From NCBI RefSeq assembly GCF_020804225.1, contig NZ_WJBI01000003.1, positions 44,518-90,040 of the forward strand: DNA of 45,523 nucleotides, in the 5' to 3' direction. The translations under genes were made by a program, and so were the position numbers. Each line of letters begins with the position of its first letter. Within the stretch, counting starts at the first letter, position 1. Source of the stretch: Methanosarcina sp. DH2. Lineage in GTDB: Archaea; Halobacteriota; Methanosarcinia; Methanosarcinales; Methanosarcinaceae. Of this stretch, positions 9,171 through 17,101 are shown piece by piece. The notes beneath the pieces were generated by a model. That model was not told where the DNA came from and made no database searches. It saw nothing but the letters and a program-made list of their open reading frames with translations.

Positions 9171-9754
9171 GGTTGCCCATTTCCATGAACAATATGCTTG
9201 AACTGCTTATTATGTTCAGGGCGCAGGGAACAAATTTCTATATAATCAACTGGTTTTGAGCTACTGTAACGTTGAGAAACGGGCTATACGCAAAAATGCT
9301 TTAAGGCGATTTTTTACTTCCATATCTAGTGCCATGAGGATTTTCGGTTTAAGGACTTAGAAGCTAACTATATGTAAAAAGCTGAATTCTTTTCAAATAA
9401 AATAGAATTACTGGCTTATTTATTTTTTTATTTTTTTATTTTTTATTTATCTTTTTATCAATTTATATTGCAAAAGTGTAAAGATGGACAACCTGGTTTT
9501 CTTTCCAGAAGTTTTACTTCGTGTGAGGATATCTTAACAGCCTCTACTTTTCGAGATAAGGCTTTTTCAGTCATCAGTAAAGAAAGTTTATAAAAAGAGG
9601 TATTTCTTTATAAACTTCGTTTTATATACAATTTGTATATAATATCTTAAGTAATTCTATGTTTTTCTATGATTCATCCTCGCCCCTATATACTATACTT
9701 AGACGACAAAATCATGGATTATTTTTTATTTTGGTCTTCAACTTTCAGGATACC
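9171..9754. other. Divergent intergenic region between kinase and AbrB-PhoU genes
   Basis: AT-rich, with long T runs around 9420-9465. No RNA gene or convincing protein gene is visible. The open frame from 9669 that enters the AbrB-PhoU gene is probably not translated before about 9822. Confidence 0.5.
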
Positions 9755-9762
9755 TTTATATA
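9755..9762 (+). promoter_or_regulatory. TATA box of the AbrB-PhoU gene
   Basis: A consensus TTTATATA. Initiation about 25 nt downstream (near 9787) would fall inside the longer open frame, which argues for a downstream translation start. A second possible box, CTATATAC near 9685, would instead place a leaderless start at the ATG at 9714. Confidence 0.5.
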
Positions 9763-9821
9763 TTAATATCGTCTATATAGATCTTTTAATATTCATTAGT
9801 ATCTCCTCAGGGGGCTTATTT

Positions 9822-10826
9822 ATTACCAAGGATAAAAGAAAAGTCCAGTTTACCGGAAATTCTACCTATATTGTGTCTCTTCCCATAAAATGGGTCAGGG
9901 ATATAGGGCTTGAGGCCGGGGACACACTTACTCTTACTCCCATGCCTAACAAAACGCTGCTTGTCTCCTCCAGTGCGGTTTCGAAAGATCATTCTGCCCT
10001 TAAAGCAACTATAGATTATCTTCACTCCGACAGTGCGGAAAACAACTTAAGGATCCTTATTTCTCATTATCTTGTAGGTTATGATGTAATCAGGCTGACT
10101 ACCAAAAAAGGTTTCAGTGCCTATGACCGCAAGTTTATAAAAGATTCTGTGCGCCAGAAACTTATAGGTCTGGAACTTGTGGAAGAATCGCGTAATGAAC
10201 TTGTTTTCCAGTGCCTCCTGAACTATAACGACTTGCCTCTCGGCCGTGTAATCAAAAACATGTATGGGCTCGTCCTCTCAATGCTTGAAGATTCCATGAC
10301 TGCCCTTAGGGACCATAATGTGGAAATCGCCGAGGATGTCATCCAGAGGGATGATGACGTGGACCGTTTTTACCTTCTTGCAGTCCGTCAGCTCAAGGCC
10401 TCAATTGAGGATATCGAACTCTCAGAAAAGATCGGAATCAGGCATCCACGGGAATGTCTCGGGTACAGGCTTATTACCAAGAGCATCGAGCGCGTAGGAG
10501 ACCATGCAGTAAGGATCGCCAGGAACGTCCTTAAAATGGACTCCGGAATCAGTACTGATGACCCGATTTTCAAGATGGCTGAACTCTCTCAGAAAGTTTT
10601 CGAGAGTTCAATATATTCAATGCAGGAAGAGGACCTGCAGGCTATAAACAAAATTGTTGTCGAAGCCAAAAAGGTTTCCCAGTTCGGAGTTTCTCTCGAA
10701 ACAAAGGGTGGAGACGACTCTGGCAACATCGAGCTTAGCATGATCCTTGAGAGCCTGCGAAGGGTTTCGGAATACAGCGCCGATATCGCAGAAGTTGCCC
10801 TCAACATGAACATAAAGCAGGTCTGA
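9822..10826 (+). CDS. AbrB-PhoU phosphate-type regulator
   Basis: About 334 residues. An AbrB/SpoVT-like DNA-binding strand region comes first (KDKRKVQFTGNSTYIVSLPI and following), then two PhoU helical-bundle repeats (for example MLEDSMTALRDHN and IERVGDHAVRIA). This fusion is common in archaea and differs from the short PhoU of the pst operon below. The frame is open from 9669, with an ATG at 9714, but the conserved protein begins at about 9825. A GGGGG ribosome site (9810-9814) sits 7 nt before an ATT at 9822, and the best TATA box is at 9755. I therefore place the start at the unusual ATT; the ATG at 9714 is the alternative and would add a hydrophobic 36-residue leader unlike the family. 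The next gene is convergent. The regulatory target is not visible. Confidence 0.85.
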   Translation: MTKDKRKVQFTGNSTYIVSLPIKWVRDIGLEAGDTLTLTPMPNKTLLVSSSAVSKDHSALKATIDYLHSDSAENNLRILISHYLVGYDVIRLTTKKGFSAYDRKFIKDSVRQKLIGLELVEESRNELVFQCLLNYNDLPLGRVIKNMYGLVLSMLEDSMTALRDHNVEIAEDVIQRDDDVDRFYLLAVRQLKASIEDIELSEKIGIRHPRECLGYRLITKSIERVGDHAVRIARNVLKMDSGISTDDPIFKMAELSQKVFESSIYSMQEEDLQAINKIVVEAKKVSQFGVSLETKGGDDSGNIELSMILESLRRVSEYSADIAEVALNMNIKQV

Positions 10827-10960
10827 ACCGAAAGGTTCCTATCCTGTTCCCTTTCATTTTTTATACTCTATATTTGCCTGATTTTTCCCGATTTTTTAAT
10901 TTTTGTGCTTCCACAATATCCGGTTGGTATTATTGGACTTACGCATTAAACTAAAAAATC

Positions 10961-10998
10961 AACAGTATTAACCCTTCTAAACAGTATTAACCCTTCTA
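10961..10998. repeat. 19-bp tandem duplication, two identical copies
   Basis: Copies of AACAGTATTAACCCTTCTA lie at 10961-10979 and 10980-10998, between two convergent genes. Confidence 0.85.
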
Positions 10999-11004
10999 TT
11001 ATCT

Positions 11005-11023
11005 AAAAAAGGGATTTAGTCCC
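11005..11023 (-). terminator. Hairpin plus T6, terminator of the surface-protein cluster
   Basis: On the minus strand GGGACTAAATCCC is followed by six T residues, 16 nt after the stop of the 105-residue protein. The stem is only four or five base pairs, so the T run may matter more. Confidence 0.5.
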
Positions 11024-11038
11024 TCTAAAAGGCTATGG

Positions 11039-11356
11039 TTAACGTTTATTTGGAAAAAGGAACTTGACCATACAAATCCCTATAATCAGGACTAGCAAAC
11101 TAAAGAGAGCCTGCATAAGTGCCTGGTACTTTGGATGGAAAAGGGCAATTATCGCCTCCTGCATATTGAAAAAAAAAGAAAACAATGCGATGAAAATAAG
11201 AGCCAAAAGAACAATCAGCACAGCTGCATTTACAAGTTTTTTAAATGATATATCATTATTTTCCAGTGTATGACCTGTCCCGGGCATTCGGACCTCCACA
11301 GAATGATGATCCGTATTTTTTTCCTCGATGTAGGGACTATCTTCTTTTCCGACCAT
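11039..11356 (-). CDS. Small membrane protein, unknown
   Basis: A 105-residue protein with two predicted membrane segments (about residues 41-66 and 80-99) after a polar, histidine-containing N terminus. I know no family. Its start overlaps the end of the upstream lipoprotein-like gene by 20 bp, which suggests translational coupling and a shared job at the membrane. The gene ends at TAA, followed by a hairpin and T run. It could be an accessory to the two surface proteins encoded upstream. Confidence 0.7.
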   Translation of the reverse strand: MVGKEDSPYIEEKNTDHHSVEVRMPGTGHTLENNDISFKKLVNAAVLIVLLALIFIALFSFFFNMQEAIIALFHPKYQALMQALFSLLVLIIGICMVKFLFPNKR

Positions 11357-12365
11357 TTAATCCCTCTTTTCCATTCTTTTTACTCTCAAGGTCCCCTTTT
11401 TTCATTATAATAACTGCAGCCAGCAAGAGAACCACACACATGACCAAACCCTCAAAACCGGGAGTCGGATCCTCGGAACTGGAAGTTCCTTCTTCGATCG
11501 GGGATTCAACAGGAGTGCCTTCTTCCACAAGTGGGTAATTTTTGGTAACACTCCGCTCTATCTTATCCATTTTTACTGTCTCAGTGACTTCGGAAGTGAT
11601 AATTTCCCTACCATTTTCTTCCACAGTAACCGAAAATGTATATTCCGCTCTTCTTGGGAGTACAAAGCGCACATGCCCTCTAAGCTGGCTTGAACCTTTG
11701 ACAATCCCGAGTTCGTCACTTTCAGTATATGCGGTGTACGCATCTGTTTTTGCAGTGACTACCATGGTCAGAGCTTTGGAATCTCCTCCCTGGTTATAAA
11801 CCCCGGGAGATATATCCACCACAACCTTTGTGTCCCTATCAGTGAACTGGGTAATTACAAGGTTCATATTGGTGAGCAGGATATCAGCCGGCTGGTCAGC
11901 GGAGGAGTTCGCTTTTATGGTGACAGACCTGCTCCAGGAATCAAGGAGCTGACCCTCCTCGAAAAGCTGGGTCTCCACTTCATAATTCCCTGGGTTTATA
12001 ACCCCCAGCGACAAACTATTGTAAGCAAGAGATTGGGCTTTGACGTAACCCATATCCATATCTCTTTCTGCAACAATCAGCTGGGTCTCCTGATCAATGA
12101 TCTTTACTTTAATAGAAAGCATAGAACTGTCAGTGTTCTGGTCATTGCGGATATAAGGAGTGGCTGTCAGAAGGGTGCCCTGGCCCTGGGGAGCGGACAT
12201 TACATCCACATTCTGGATGAAAACTTCATCATATTCCCTGAAAACGTCTCCTGACCTCTCAGAGCATCCAGTAGAGAGGATCAAAACCAGTGAAATGCTG
12301 ATTAGAAATCCACTGAAAAATAAAAGAGGAGATTTGTTAGGTTTTATATGAAACCCGAATCTCAT
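11337..12365 (-). CDS. Surface protein with lipobox-like signal and PGF-CTERM-like tail
   Basis: A 342-residue exported protein. An N-terminal signal segment ends in STGCS, a plausible lipobox (Cys about 34). The middle is a beta-rich region with two repeated Ig-like or CARDB-like parts (about 45-150 and 160-270). The C terminus has an acidic Ser/Thr/Pro spacer, then PTPGFEGLVMCVVLLLAAV and a basic end, which is the layout of a PGF-CTERM sorting signal cut by archaeosortase. Having both a lipid and a C-terminal anchor is odd; one may be unused. It ends in TAG, within the start of the next gene. The upstream neighbour is another lipoprotein with a related fold, 16 bp away. Function unknown; a cell-surface or S-layer-associated role is likely. 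Confidence 0.75.
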   Translation of the reverse strand: MRFGFHIKPNKSPLLFFSGFLISISLVLILSTGCSERSGDVFREYDEVFIQNVDVMSAPQGQGTLLTATPYIRNDQNTDSSMLSIKVKIIDQETQLIVAERDMDMGYVKAQSLAYNSLSLGVINPGNYEVETQLFEEGQLLDSWSRSVTIKANSSADQPADILLTNMNLVITQFTDRDTKVVVDISPGVYNQGGDSKALTMVVTAKTDAYTAYTESDELGIVKGSSQLRGHVRFVLPRRAEYTFSVTVEENGREIITSEVTETVKMDKIERSVTKNYPLVEEGTPVESPIEEGTSSSEDPTPGFEGLVMCVVLLLAAVIIMKKGDLESKKNGKEGLNGRKRR

Positions 12366-12381
12366 GAAAACCAGATCCTGA

Positions 12382-13176
12382 TTATAGTTTTACTTTAAGT
12401 ACAAGGGTCTGGGAATCAAGAAGATAATCCCCTTTCATCAGATTTACATACACATCAGTTTCCCCATTGGGAGCATCTTTTAGAATAGGAAGCGTCACAC
12501 CCCGTGTATAGGAAGTTCCTCCCTTTGCCATAGCCTCGGTAATATTAACGCTCGCATTGTTCCCAATTAGCTTGTTTTCGATGTCTACCAGCACGTACAT
12601 TGATCCGTTGGATATGGTCGTCTGTCCGCTGTTTTTTACAGAAAATTTCACTGTGACATTTCCGCCCTTCTCAGTTTCCCATGCAGAAACAGGGGGAGAT
12701 GCACGCAGCTTGTCCATGCTTTCGGCAAAGCCGACGAACTGAAGTTTCGCATCAGGCAATACAATGGTCTGTACAGGCATAACCTTCGTCTTGATTATGG
12801 TTTTTTCCTCTTTATCGATACCCGAAGCATATGATAAGGTCAACATCGAGGTATCTTCAACCCCATCAAACGAAGGAGCCATAACCCTGAAACTTACAGT
12901 GGCCTTGTTGCCAGGAGGAATATTCACCTGTGAACTTGGCTCTACAATTGTAAATAGATCAAATGAACTTACAGACACCGAGTCAATTGCCTGGGTGCTG
13001 TTATTATTCAATACATTCACGGAAATATCCTGCTCAGTAAACTCCTTGATTACCAGGGGTTCTATGCTCACAGCTAGCTCTTCCGGACTGACTGGTGAGC
13101 TTGTCTTTATCGTCGATGCACAGCCAGATATAAAGATCACTGAAATAAGTAGCATCAAAGCCAGTAACTTCTTCAT
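12382..13176 (-). CDS. Predicted surface lipoprotein
   Basis: A 264-residue protein starting MKKLLALMLLISVIFISGCA, a clear signal peptide with lipobox Cys at residue 19. I chose the ATG at 13176 because GGGGAGGG lies about 5-12 nt upstream; a longer open frame to 13287 would hide this signal peptide. The mature part has two beta-sandwich regions of the NEW3/CARDB style, as in many archaeal surface proteins (motifs such as VKFSVKNSGQTTISNGSMYV). It is the first gene of a three-gene cluster with the next two. I do not recognise a binding partner. Confidence 0.8.
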   Translation of the reverse strand: MKKLLALMLLISVIFISGCASTIKTSSPVSPEELAVSIEPLVIKEFTEQDISVNVLNNNSTQAIDSVSVSSFDLFTIVEPSSQVNIPPGNKATVSFRVMAPSFDGVEDTSMLTLSYASGIDKEEKTIIKTKVMPVQTIVLPDAKLQFVGFAESMDKLRASPPVSAWETEKGGNVTVKFSVKNSGQTTISNGSMYVLVDIENKLIGNNASVNITEAMAKGGTSYTRGVTLPILKDAPNGETDVYVNLMKGDYLLDSQTLVLKVKL

Positions 13177-13750
13177 ATTAGTACCCTCCCCGAATTTCAA
13201 ATCTGAGTATTGTCCTGTAACCACTGGGCAAAAGTGTAGAGAGTTTAATAATCTATCACCCAAAAATAAAATTACCTGAACATACACAGTAAATCGAAGA
13301 TTCGGTTCGCAATCTTTCTATCTATAAAATCCACGTATGTGAATATAATCTTTACTATCTGTAGTCGGCAATGAATTCATTTGCATATATGCGCATAAAA
13401 ACTTTCATTATTCTATTTATATCCTAAAATACTTCTATGGATATATAAAAATTATATTATTTTTTCGCATGACTCTTTGTTTTGAGGATGTATTCTCCAC
13501 ATTTATTCCTCTTGACTAATAACTTTCATGGTTATAAAATGAAAATCTAAGGGATATAGTTCTGAAAGTAAGATCTTCTAAAAACGTTGACTATAATTTC
13601 TAAGAAAAAGAGTAAGTGTTGCACGAGCTATTGGGCATGGTAAAGACACAATTTTCAGATGTGTTGGAGGTTAATAATGGTGTAATAAAACCATTAAAGT
13701 AGTTACAATGTATTTCCTCGGAGATATTTATCTTATAAAATACAGGTTGA
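13177..13750. other. Intergenic region before the transposon remnant
   Basis: About 570 bp, AT-rich, with many stops in every frame. It presumably holds the promoter of the lipoprotein cluster (minus strand), but no TATA box stands out. I see no RNA gene. Confidence 0.4.
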
Positions 13751-14044
13751 TTAGATCTGGTCATATCTAAAAATCACAATCTGGCTAAACACATTCTTGA
13801 TGCTGCCTGGAGTAAACTTGTAACTTATACTTCCTACAAAGCTGAAAACGCTGGTAGAAAACTAGTTCTTGTAAATCCTAAGAATACCTCTAAGATGTGT
13901 TCAAGTTGTGGTATGCTGGTAGAAAAAGACCTGTCAGAAAGAACTCATAATTGTCCTTTCTGCGGTCTATCTATCAACCGTGATCTTAATGCTTCTATTA
14001 ACATTCTCAGACTGGGATTGCAGTCTGTTCGTAAAAACCGATAG
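13751..14044 (+). pseudogene. tnpB (IS200/IS605 OrfB) 3' remnant
   Basis: About 97 codons of the C-terminal end of a TnpB protein remain, ending in TAG. The reading contains NHNLAKHILDAAWSKLV, the zinc finger CSSCG...CPFCG with two CxxC pairs, and the last RuvC motif INRDLNASINI. The N-terminal three quarters, including the first catalytic aspartate, is gone: a TGA stands just upstream in frame. Full TnpB is about 350-400 residues. TnpB is an RNA-guided nuclease encoded by insertion sequences, with the guide RNA overlapping the end of its gene, so the 3' part kept here includes that region. No tnpA is visible. Confidence 0.85.
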
Positions 14045-14110
14045 ATGCCCCTCATTTTAATGAAAGGAGCAGTCACTATGACTTAATGTCCTTCTATGCT
14101 TCAATAAGTT
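14045..14110 (+). mobile_element. Probable right end of the IS605-type element
   Basis: The sequence after the tnpB stop has a short imperfect hairpin (CCCCTCATT and AATGAAAGGAG), as expected for the right end and for the scaffold of a TnpB guide RNA. The outer boundary is a guess; it lies somewhere before about 14115. Confidence 0.4.
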
Positions 14111-14196
14111 ATCTTATATAGCGTACTTAGACAAAGTTGTCAGCGTTTATTTCTAACTTTAGCGTCCTACTTTCTAGTTACCCTGGCATCTCTTTT

Positions 14197-14395
14197 GTCT
14201 ATATAGATTTTATTAGATTTATTAGCATCTCCTCAGGGATTTATTTCTTATCAGGGATAAAAGAAAAGTCCAGTTTACCGGAAATTCTACCTCTATCTTG
14301 TTCCTTCCCATGAAATTTGTTCCTTCCCATGAAATTTGTTCCTTCCCATGAAATTTGTTCCTTCCCATGAAATGAGTTAGGGATAAGGGCTTGAG
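14197..14395 (+). pseudogene. Broken copy of the AbrB-PhoU gene start
   Basis: This stretch closely matches 9771-9919, the leader and first codons of the AbrB-PhoU gene (shared GTCTATATAGAT, ATCTCCTCAGGG, then GATAAAAGAAAAGTCCAGTT). The homology stops after GGGCTTGAG, so only about 35 codons were copied, and frame is lost. A 19-bp piece has multiplied to four copies inside it. It sits next to the tnpB remnant. Confidence 0.85.
14301..14376. repeat. 19-bp tandem repeat, four copies
   Basis: Units of TTCCTTCCCATGAAATTTG start at 14301, 14320, 14339 and 14358; only the last differs, at its 3' end. The unit derives from the part of the AbrB-PhoU gene coding for SLPIKW. The near-identity of the copies suggests recent expansion. 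Confidence 0.95.
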
Positions 14396-14693
14396 AATCC
14401 CATAACTGCTTTTCGGGATCACTCCTTTTTGTTTCGCACGGGAGGACCATCTTTTGTGCAAAAATAACTTTTATCCTTTTTTATTCTATTCAAGAGCTTA
14501 CTATGACATTTGTTCTCTTTCAAGGTTATGTTATAGTGTGTATTTCTCGCTTCGCTCAATAAGACTATTTAAATAAAGGGCTTCCAGACAGGCTGGCTGG
14601 GGCACTTAGTGACAGTGAACTAGAACCTTTGTTGAATTAAATAACTCATTTCTCGGATCAGGTGGAGTATTTTTTTCCTATATTCGGTTTCTT
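14396..14693. other. Intergenic, no gene seen
   Basis: About 300 bp downstream of the exporter operon. It contains CCAGACAGGCTGGC at 14584-14597, also present at 35918-35931, and a nearby CGCTTCGCTCAA stretch with a relative near 35645. These may be parts of a dispersed noncoding repeat. Confidence 0.4.
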
Positions 14694-15419
14694 TCACACA
14701 ACCGCTTTCCGGAATTGATATGTCCCGAGGATGACCATGATTCCGGCTCCGGCTGCAAGTCCAAGGATTCCATATACAGGGACTGTCCCTTCAAATAGCA
14801 GTCTTGTACTGTCTATCGCATAGCTGACCGGGTTAAGCCTTGCGAGCGTCCTCAACCAGACGGGCATGACATCATAAGGCATAAGAGCACTGCTTGTGAA
14901 AAACAGAGGCATACTGATCATACTGTTTACAGCTGAATAGCTGTCATGGTCGCTTAAGTACAGCCCTATCATGGTTGAGAGGGCAGAGAAAAATACCGAA
15001 AATAGGAACAGGGTCAGATATATCAGAACTATATTTATCGGGTTCAATAACCTTACTCCAAGAAGGGTAGCCATCAGGAGGATCACGGTTGCCTGCAGCA
15101 GGCCCCTTACGCTGATAAACAGGATTTTTCCGTACAGCATACTTTCTCGCGGGGAAGGCATGGCGAGAAACTTATTTAAAAAACCCAGTATTTTATCAAA
15201 AATCATAAGAGACCCGCCCTGCAGGGAGGAAAAGAGAGTTGTCATGACAAGGATGCCAGGGGTGATAAACTCAAGATAATTATCAGTAAACTTTGTGGGC
15301 AGGGCAAGCCCGACAAATATCAGCCAGGCTGCAGGCATGACGAGTGAGGAAATGACGGTTACTTTTCCTCTCAGCCATTTTACAAGGTCCCTTTCAAAAT
15401 AGTAGAATACGGCTTTCAT
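14694..15419 (-). CDS. ABC-2 type exporter permease (DrrB-like)
   Basis: A 241-residue integral membrane protein with about six hydrophobic segments and the ABC-2 family pattern, including RDLVKWLRGKVTVISSLVMP at the start and a late LNPVSYAIDSTR motif. It pairs with the ATPase encoded just upstream (the stop and start share one base), forming a DrrAB/NatAB-like exporter. It is the last gene of the long minus-strand run that includes the CobN-like chelatase. The substrate is unknown; lipids, drugs, metal ions or polysaccharides are all exported by this family. Confidence 0.88.
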   Translation of the reverse strand: MKAVFYYFERDLVKWLRGKVTVISSLVMPAAWLIFVGLALPTKFTDNYLEFITPGILVMTTLFSSLQGGSLMIFDKILGFLNKFLAMPSPRESMLYGKILFISVRGLLQATVILLMATLLGVRLLNPINIVLIYLTLFLFSVFFSALSTMIGLYLSDHDSYSAVNSMISMPLFFTSSALMPYDVMPVWLRTLARLNPVSYAIDSTRLLFEGTVPVYGILGLAAGAGIMVILGTYQFRKAVV

Positions 15420-16186
15420 TATCTCCGCCTCAAAAGGTTTCTAAACTGGGTTGAATTAAACCCTGCCTGCTCTTCAGGGGTTTTGACTTTTTCAAGGAAA
15501 ACATCATTAAGAGAAGCATTTTTTCCTGTGGAACTTATCAGGTTTTCAGGAGAGCCAACAGCTGCGATTCTTCCTTTATCAATAATGGCAACCCTGTTGC
15601 AGTACTTTTCTGCCTCCTCAAGGTAATGGGTTGTCATGAATATGGTCATTCCGTCGGCTTTCAACATCCTGATATGCTCCCATATCTTCCTTCTGCCGCT
15701 GATGTCAAGGCCGAGAGTAGGTTCGTCCAGGAAAAGGACTTCAGGCTCGTGCACAAGCGCCTGAGCAAGTTCAAGGCGCCTTCTCATTCCTCCCGAGTAT
15801 GTTTTGACAAGGTCACCTGCACGGTCAGAGAGCCCCATCATTTCAAGTACTTCCTCAACTTTTGAGCTCCTGTTCGGAACCCCATAGAGCTTTGCAAAAA
15901 GCAACACGTTTTCTCTGCCTGTGAGTTTTCGGTCCACTGCCATGTCCTGTGGGACATAGCTTATCTTTGACCTTACTTTTTTTGAGTCCCTTACAACATC
16001 ATATCCGCAGACCTTTGCAGTGCCACTGCTTGGTCTTAGAAGGGTTGTAAGCATCATGACTGTCGTACTTTTGCCTGCTCCATTGGGGCCCAGGAGGCCA
16101 AAAATCTCGTTTCCGACATCAAGGTCGAGATTATCAACAGCAAGCAGGTTTCCGAAGGATCGGGATAATTTTTTTATTTCTATCAC
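15419..16186 (-). CDS. ABC exporter ATPase (DrrA/NatA-like)
   Basis: A 255-residue ATP-binding subunit with Walker A GPNGAGKSTT (about residues 34-43), signature YSGGMRRRLELAQAL, Walker B VLFLDEPTLGLD and switch histidine in TTHYLEEAE. The SGGMRRR form of the signature is typical of DrrA/NatA exporters. Its ATG overlaps the ECF-T stop by 4 bp, so this exporter is translationally joined to the importer genes. Energises the permease encoded next. Confidence 0.92.
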   Translation of the reverse strand: MIEIKKLSRSFGNLLAVDNLDLDVGNEIFGLLGPNGAGKSTTVMMLTTLLRPSSGTAKVCGYDVVRDSKKVRSKISYVPQDMAVDRKLTGRENVLLFAKLYGVPNRSSKVEEVLEMMGLSDRAGDLVKTYSGGMRRRLELAQALVHEPEVLFLDEPTLGLDISGRRKIWEHIRMLKADGMTIFMTTHYLEEAEKYCNRVAIIDKGRIAAVGSPENLISSTGKNASLNDVFLEKVKTPEEQAGFNSTQFRNLLRRR

Positions 16187-17076
16187 AGGTATCCCCTTGC
16201 AATGGCATAAACAGGCCTTAAACCTGAAGTATAGTAAATTCCACTTGTGTACATATTGTAAAGAAGCTTTATGATCACAATACTTATGGCAGCAAAAATA
16301 CAGGCAGTGACCATTACTTTATCAAGTTCCGAAAACTTCAGTTTTTTGAGGTATGTCCTGCTCGGATTTGCCCTAAAAGCCCGGCTCTGGATAGAAACTG
16401 CAAGAGTGCCGGTCCTCCTTACGCAATTTGATAGAGTCGGGGTCAGGATATTAAGGGATGTTTTAATGATCCCTGACCCGAACCTTTTCGGATTAAAACC
16501 CCTGAGTCTCTGGACTGTTATCACGGTAGCTACTTCAGTGATTATTATTGGCAGAAACCGGACTGCTGTAACTAACATAAAAGCCACGCTGTAAGGGACC
16601 CTGAGCCCCACCAGGCCGTTTAGCATATCTCTCGAATCCGTGGTCCAGCATATCAGCAGGCCAAGGGACAGGATTGAAGCTGACCTTAAGCCCTGAATTG
16701 CACCGTGATGGAGCCCTTCCTCATATACGAACAGCCCTCCGTTTGTCAGCCAGCCCAGAACCGGAAAATCAGGCTGGATTATAGTAAAAATCACAGTCCT
16801 TGGGAGCTGGGAATAAAAAAGAGCCTGAGAATAAATAGTCCCCCAGATCAAAAGTATGAGCAGGAAAGCAAGGGTTTTGAGTTTTATTGCCGGCATCCTT
16901 GCAAGCGCAAATCCGGAAAGTATGGTCAGAAACAGCAGAAGCATGGTTTCGGGATTGTCCAGAGTTACTGCTACAAAAGCAGTGGAAATAAGGATAAGGA
17001 TTTTTGCCCGCGGGTCTGTCCTGTGAACAATTGTGTCTTTAATCGTCGGTTCTGCAATTGATCTGGCACCTATCAT
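16183..17076 (-). CDS. ECF transporter T component (CbiQ/EcfT family)
   Basis: A 297-residue membrane protein with an early HRTDPRAKI motif, several hydrophobic segments, and two Arg-rich coupling motifs (VQRLRGF about residue 190 and SIQSRAF about 235) that contact the ATPases. In energy-coupling factor importers this protein links the substrate-binding S protein to the two ATPases. It lies 25 bp after the double ATPase gene and overlaps the exporter ATPase gene by 4 bp. Confidence 0.88.
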   Translation of the reverse strand: MIGARSIAEPTIKDTIVHRTDPRAKILILISTAFVAVTLDNPETMLLLFLTILSGFALARMPAIKLKTLAFLLILLIWGTIYSQALFYSQLPRTVIFTIIQPDFPVLGWLTNGGLFVYEEGLHHGAIQGLRSASILSLGLLICWTTDSRDMLNGLVGLRVPYSVAFMLVTAVRFLPIIITEVATVITVQRLRGFNPKRFGSGIIKTSLNILTPTLSNCVRRTGTLAVSIQSRAFRANPSRTYLKKLKFSELDKVMVTACIFAAISIVIIKLLYNMYTSGIYYTSGLRPVYAIARGYL

Positions 17077-17101
17077 ATTATCACTTCAGGGTTCCTACAG
17101 G

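Noticed and set aside
11337-11339. Pyrrolysine read-through at the TAG ending the 342-residue surface protein
   Set aside because: The protein already has a complete C-terminal signal with basic end, and the extension is short and unlike any domain.
14301-14376. CRISPR array
   Set aside because: Repeats are directly adjacent without spacers and no cas gene is near; the same holds for the other tandem repeats.
14222-14461. Minus-strand open frames of 69 and 79 codons
   Set aside because: They are the 19-bp repeat read as protein (HGKEQ, GRNKF runs) antisense to the broken AbrB-PhoU copy; no ribosome site or family.
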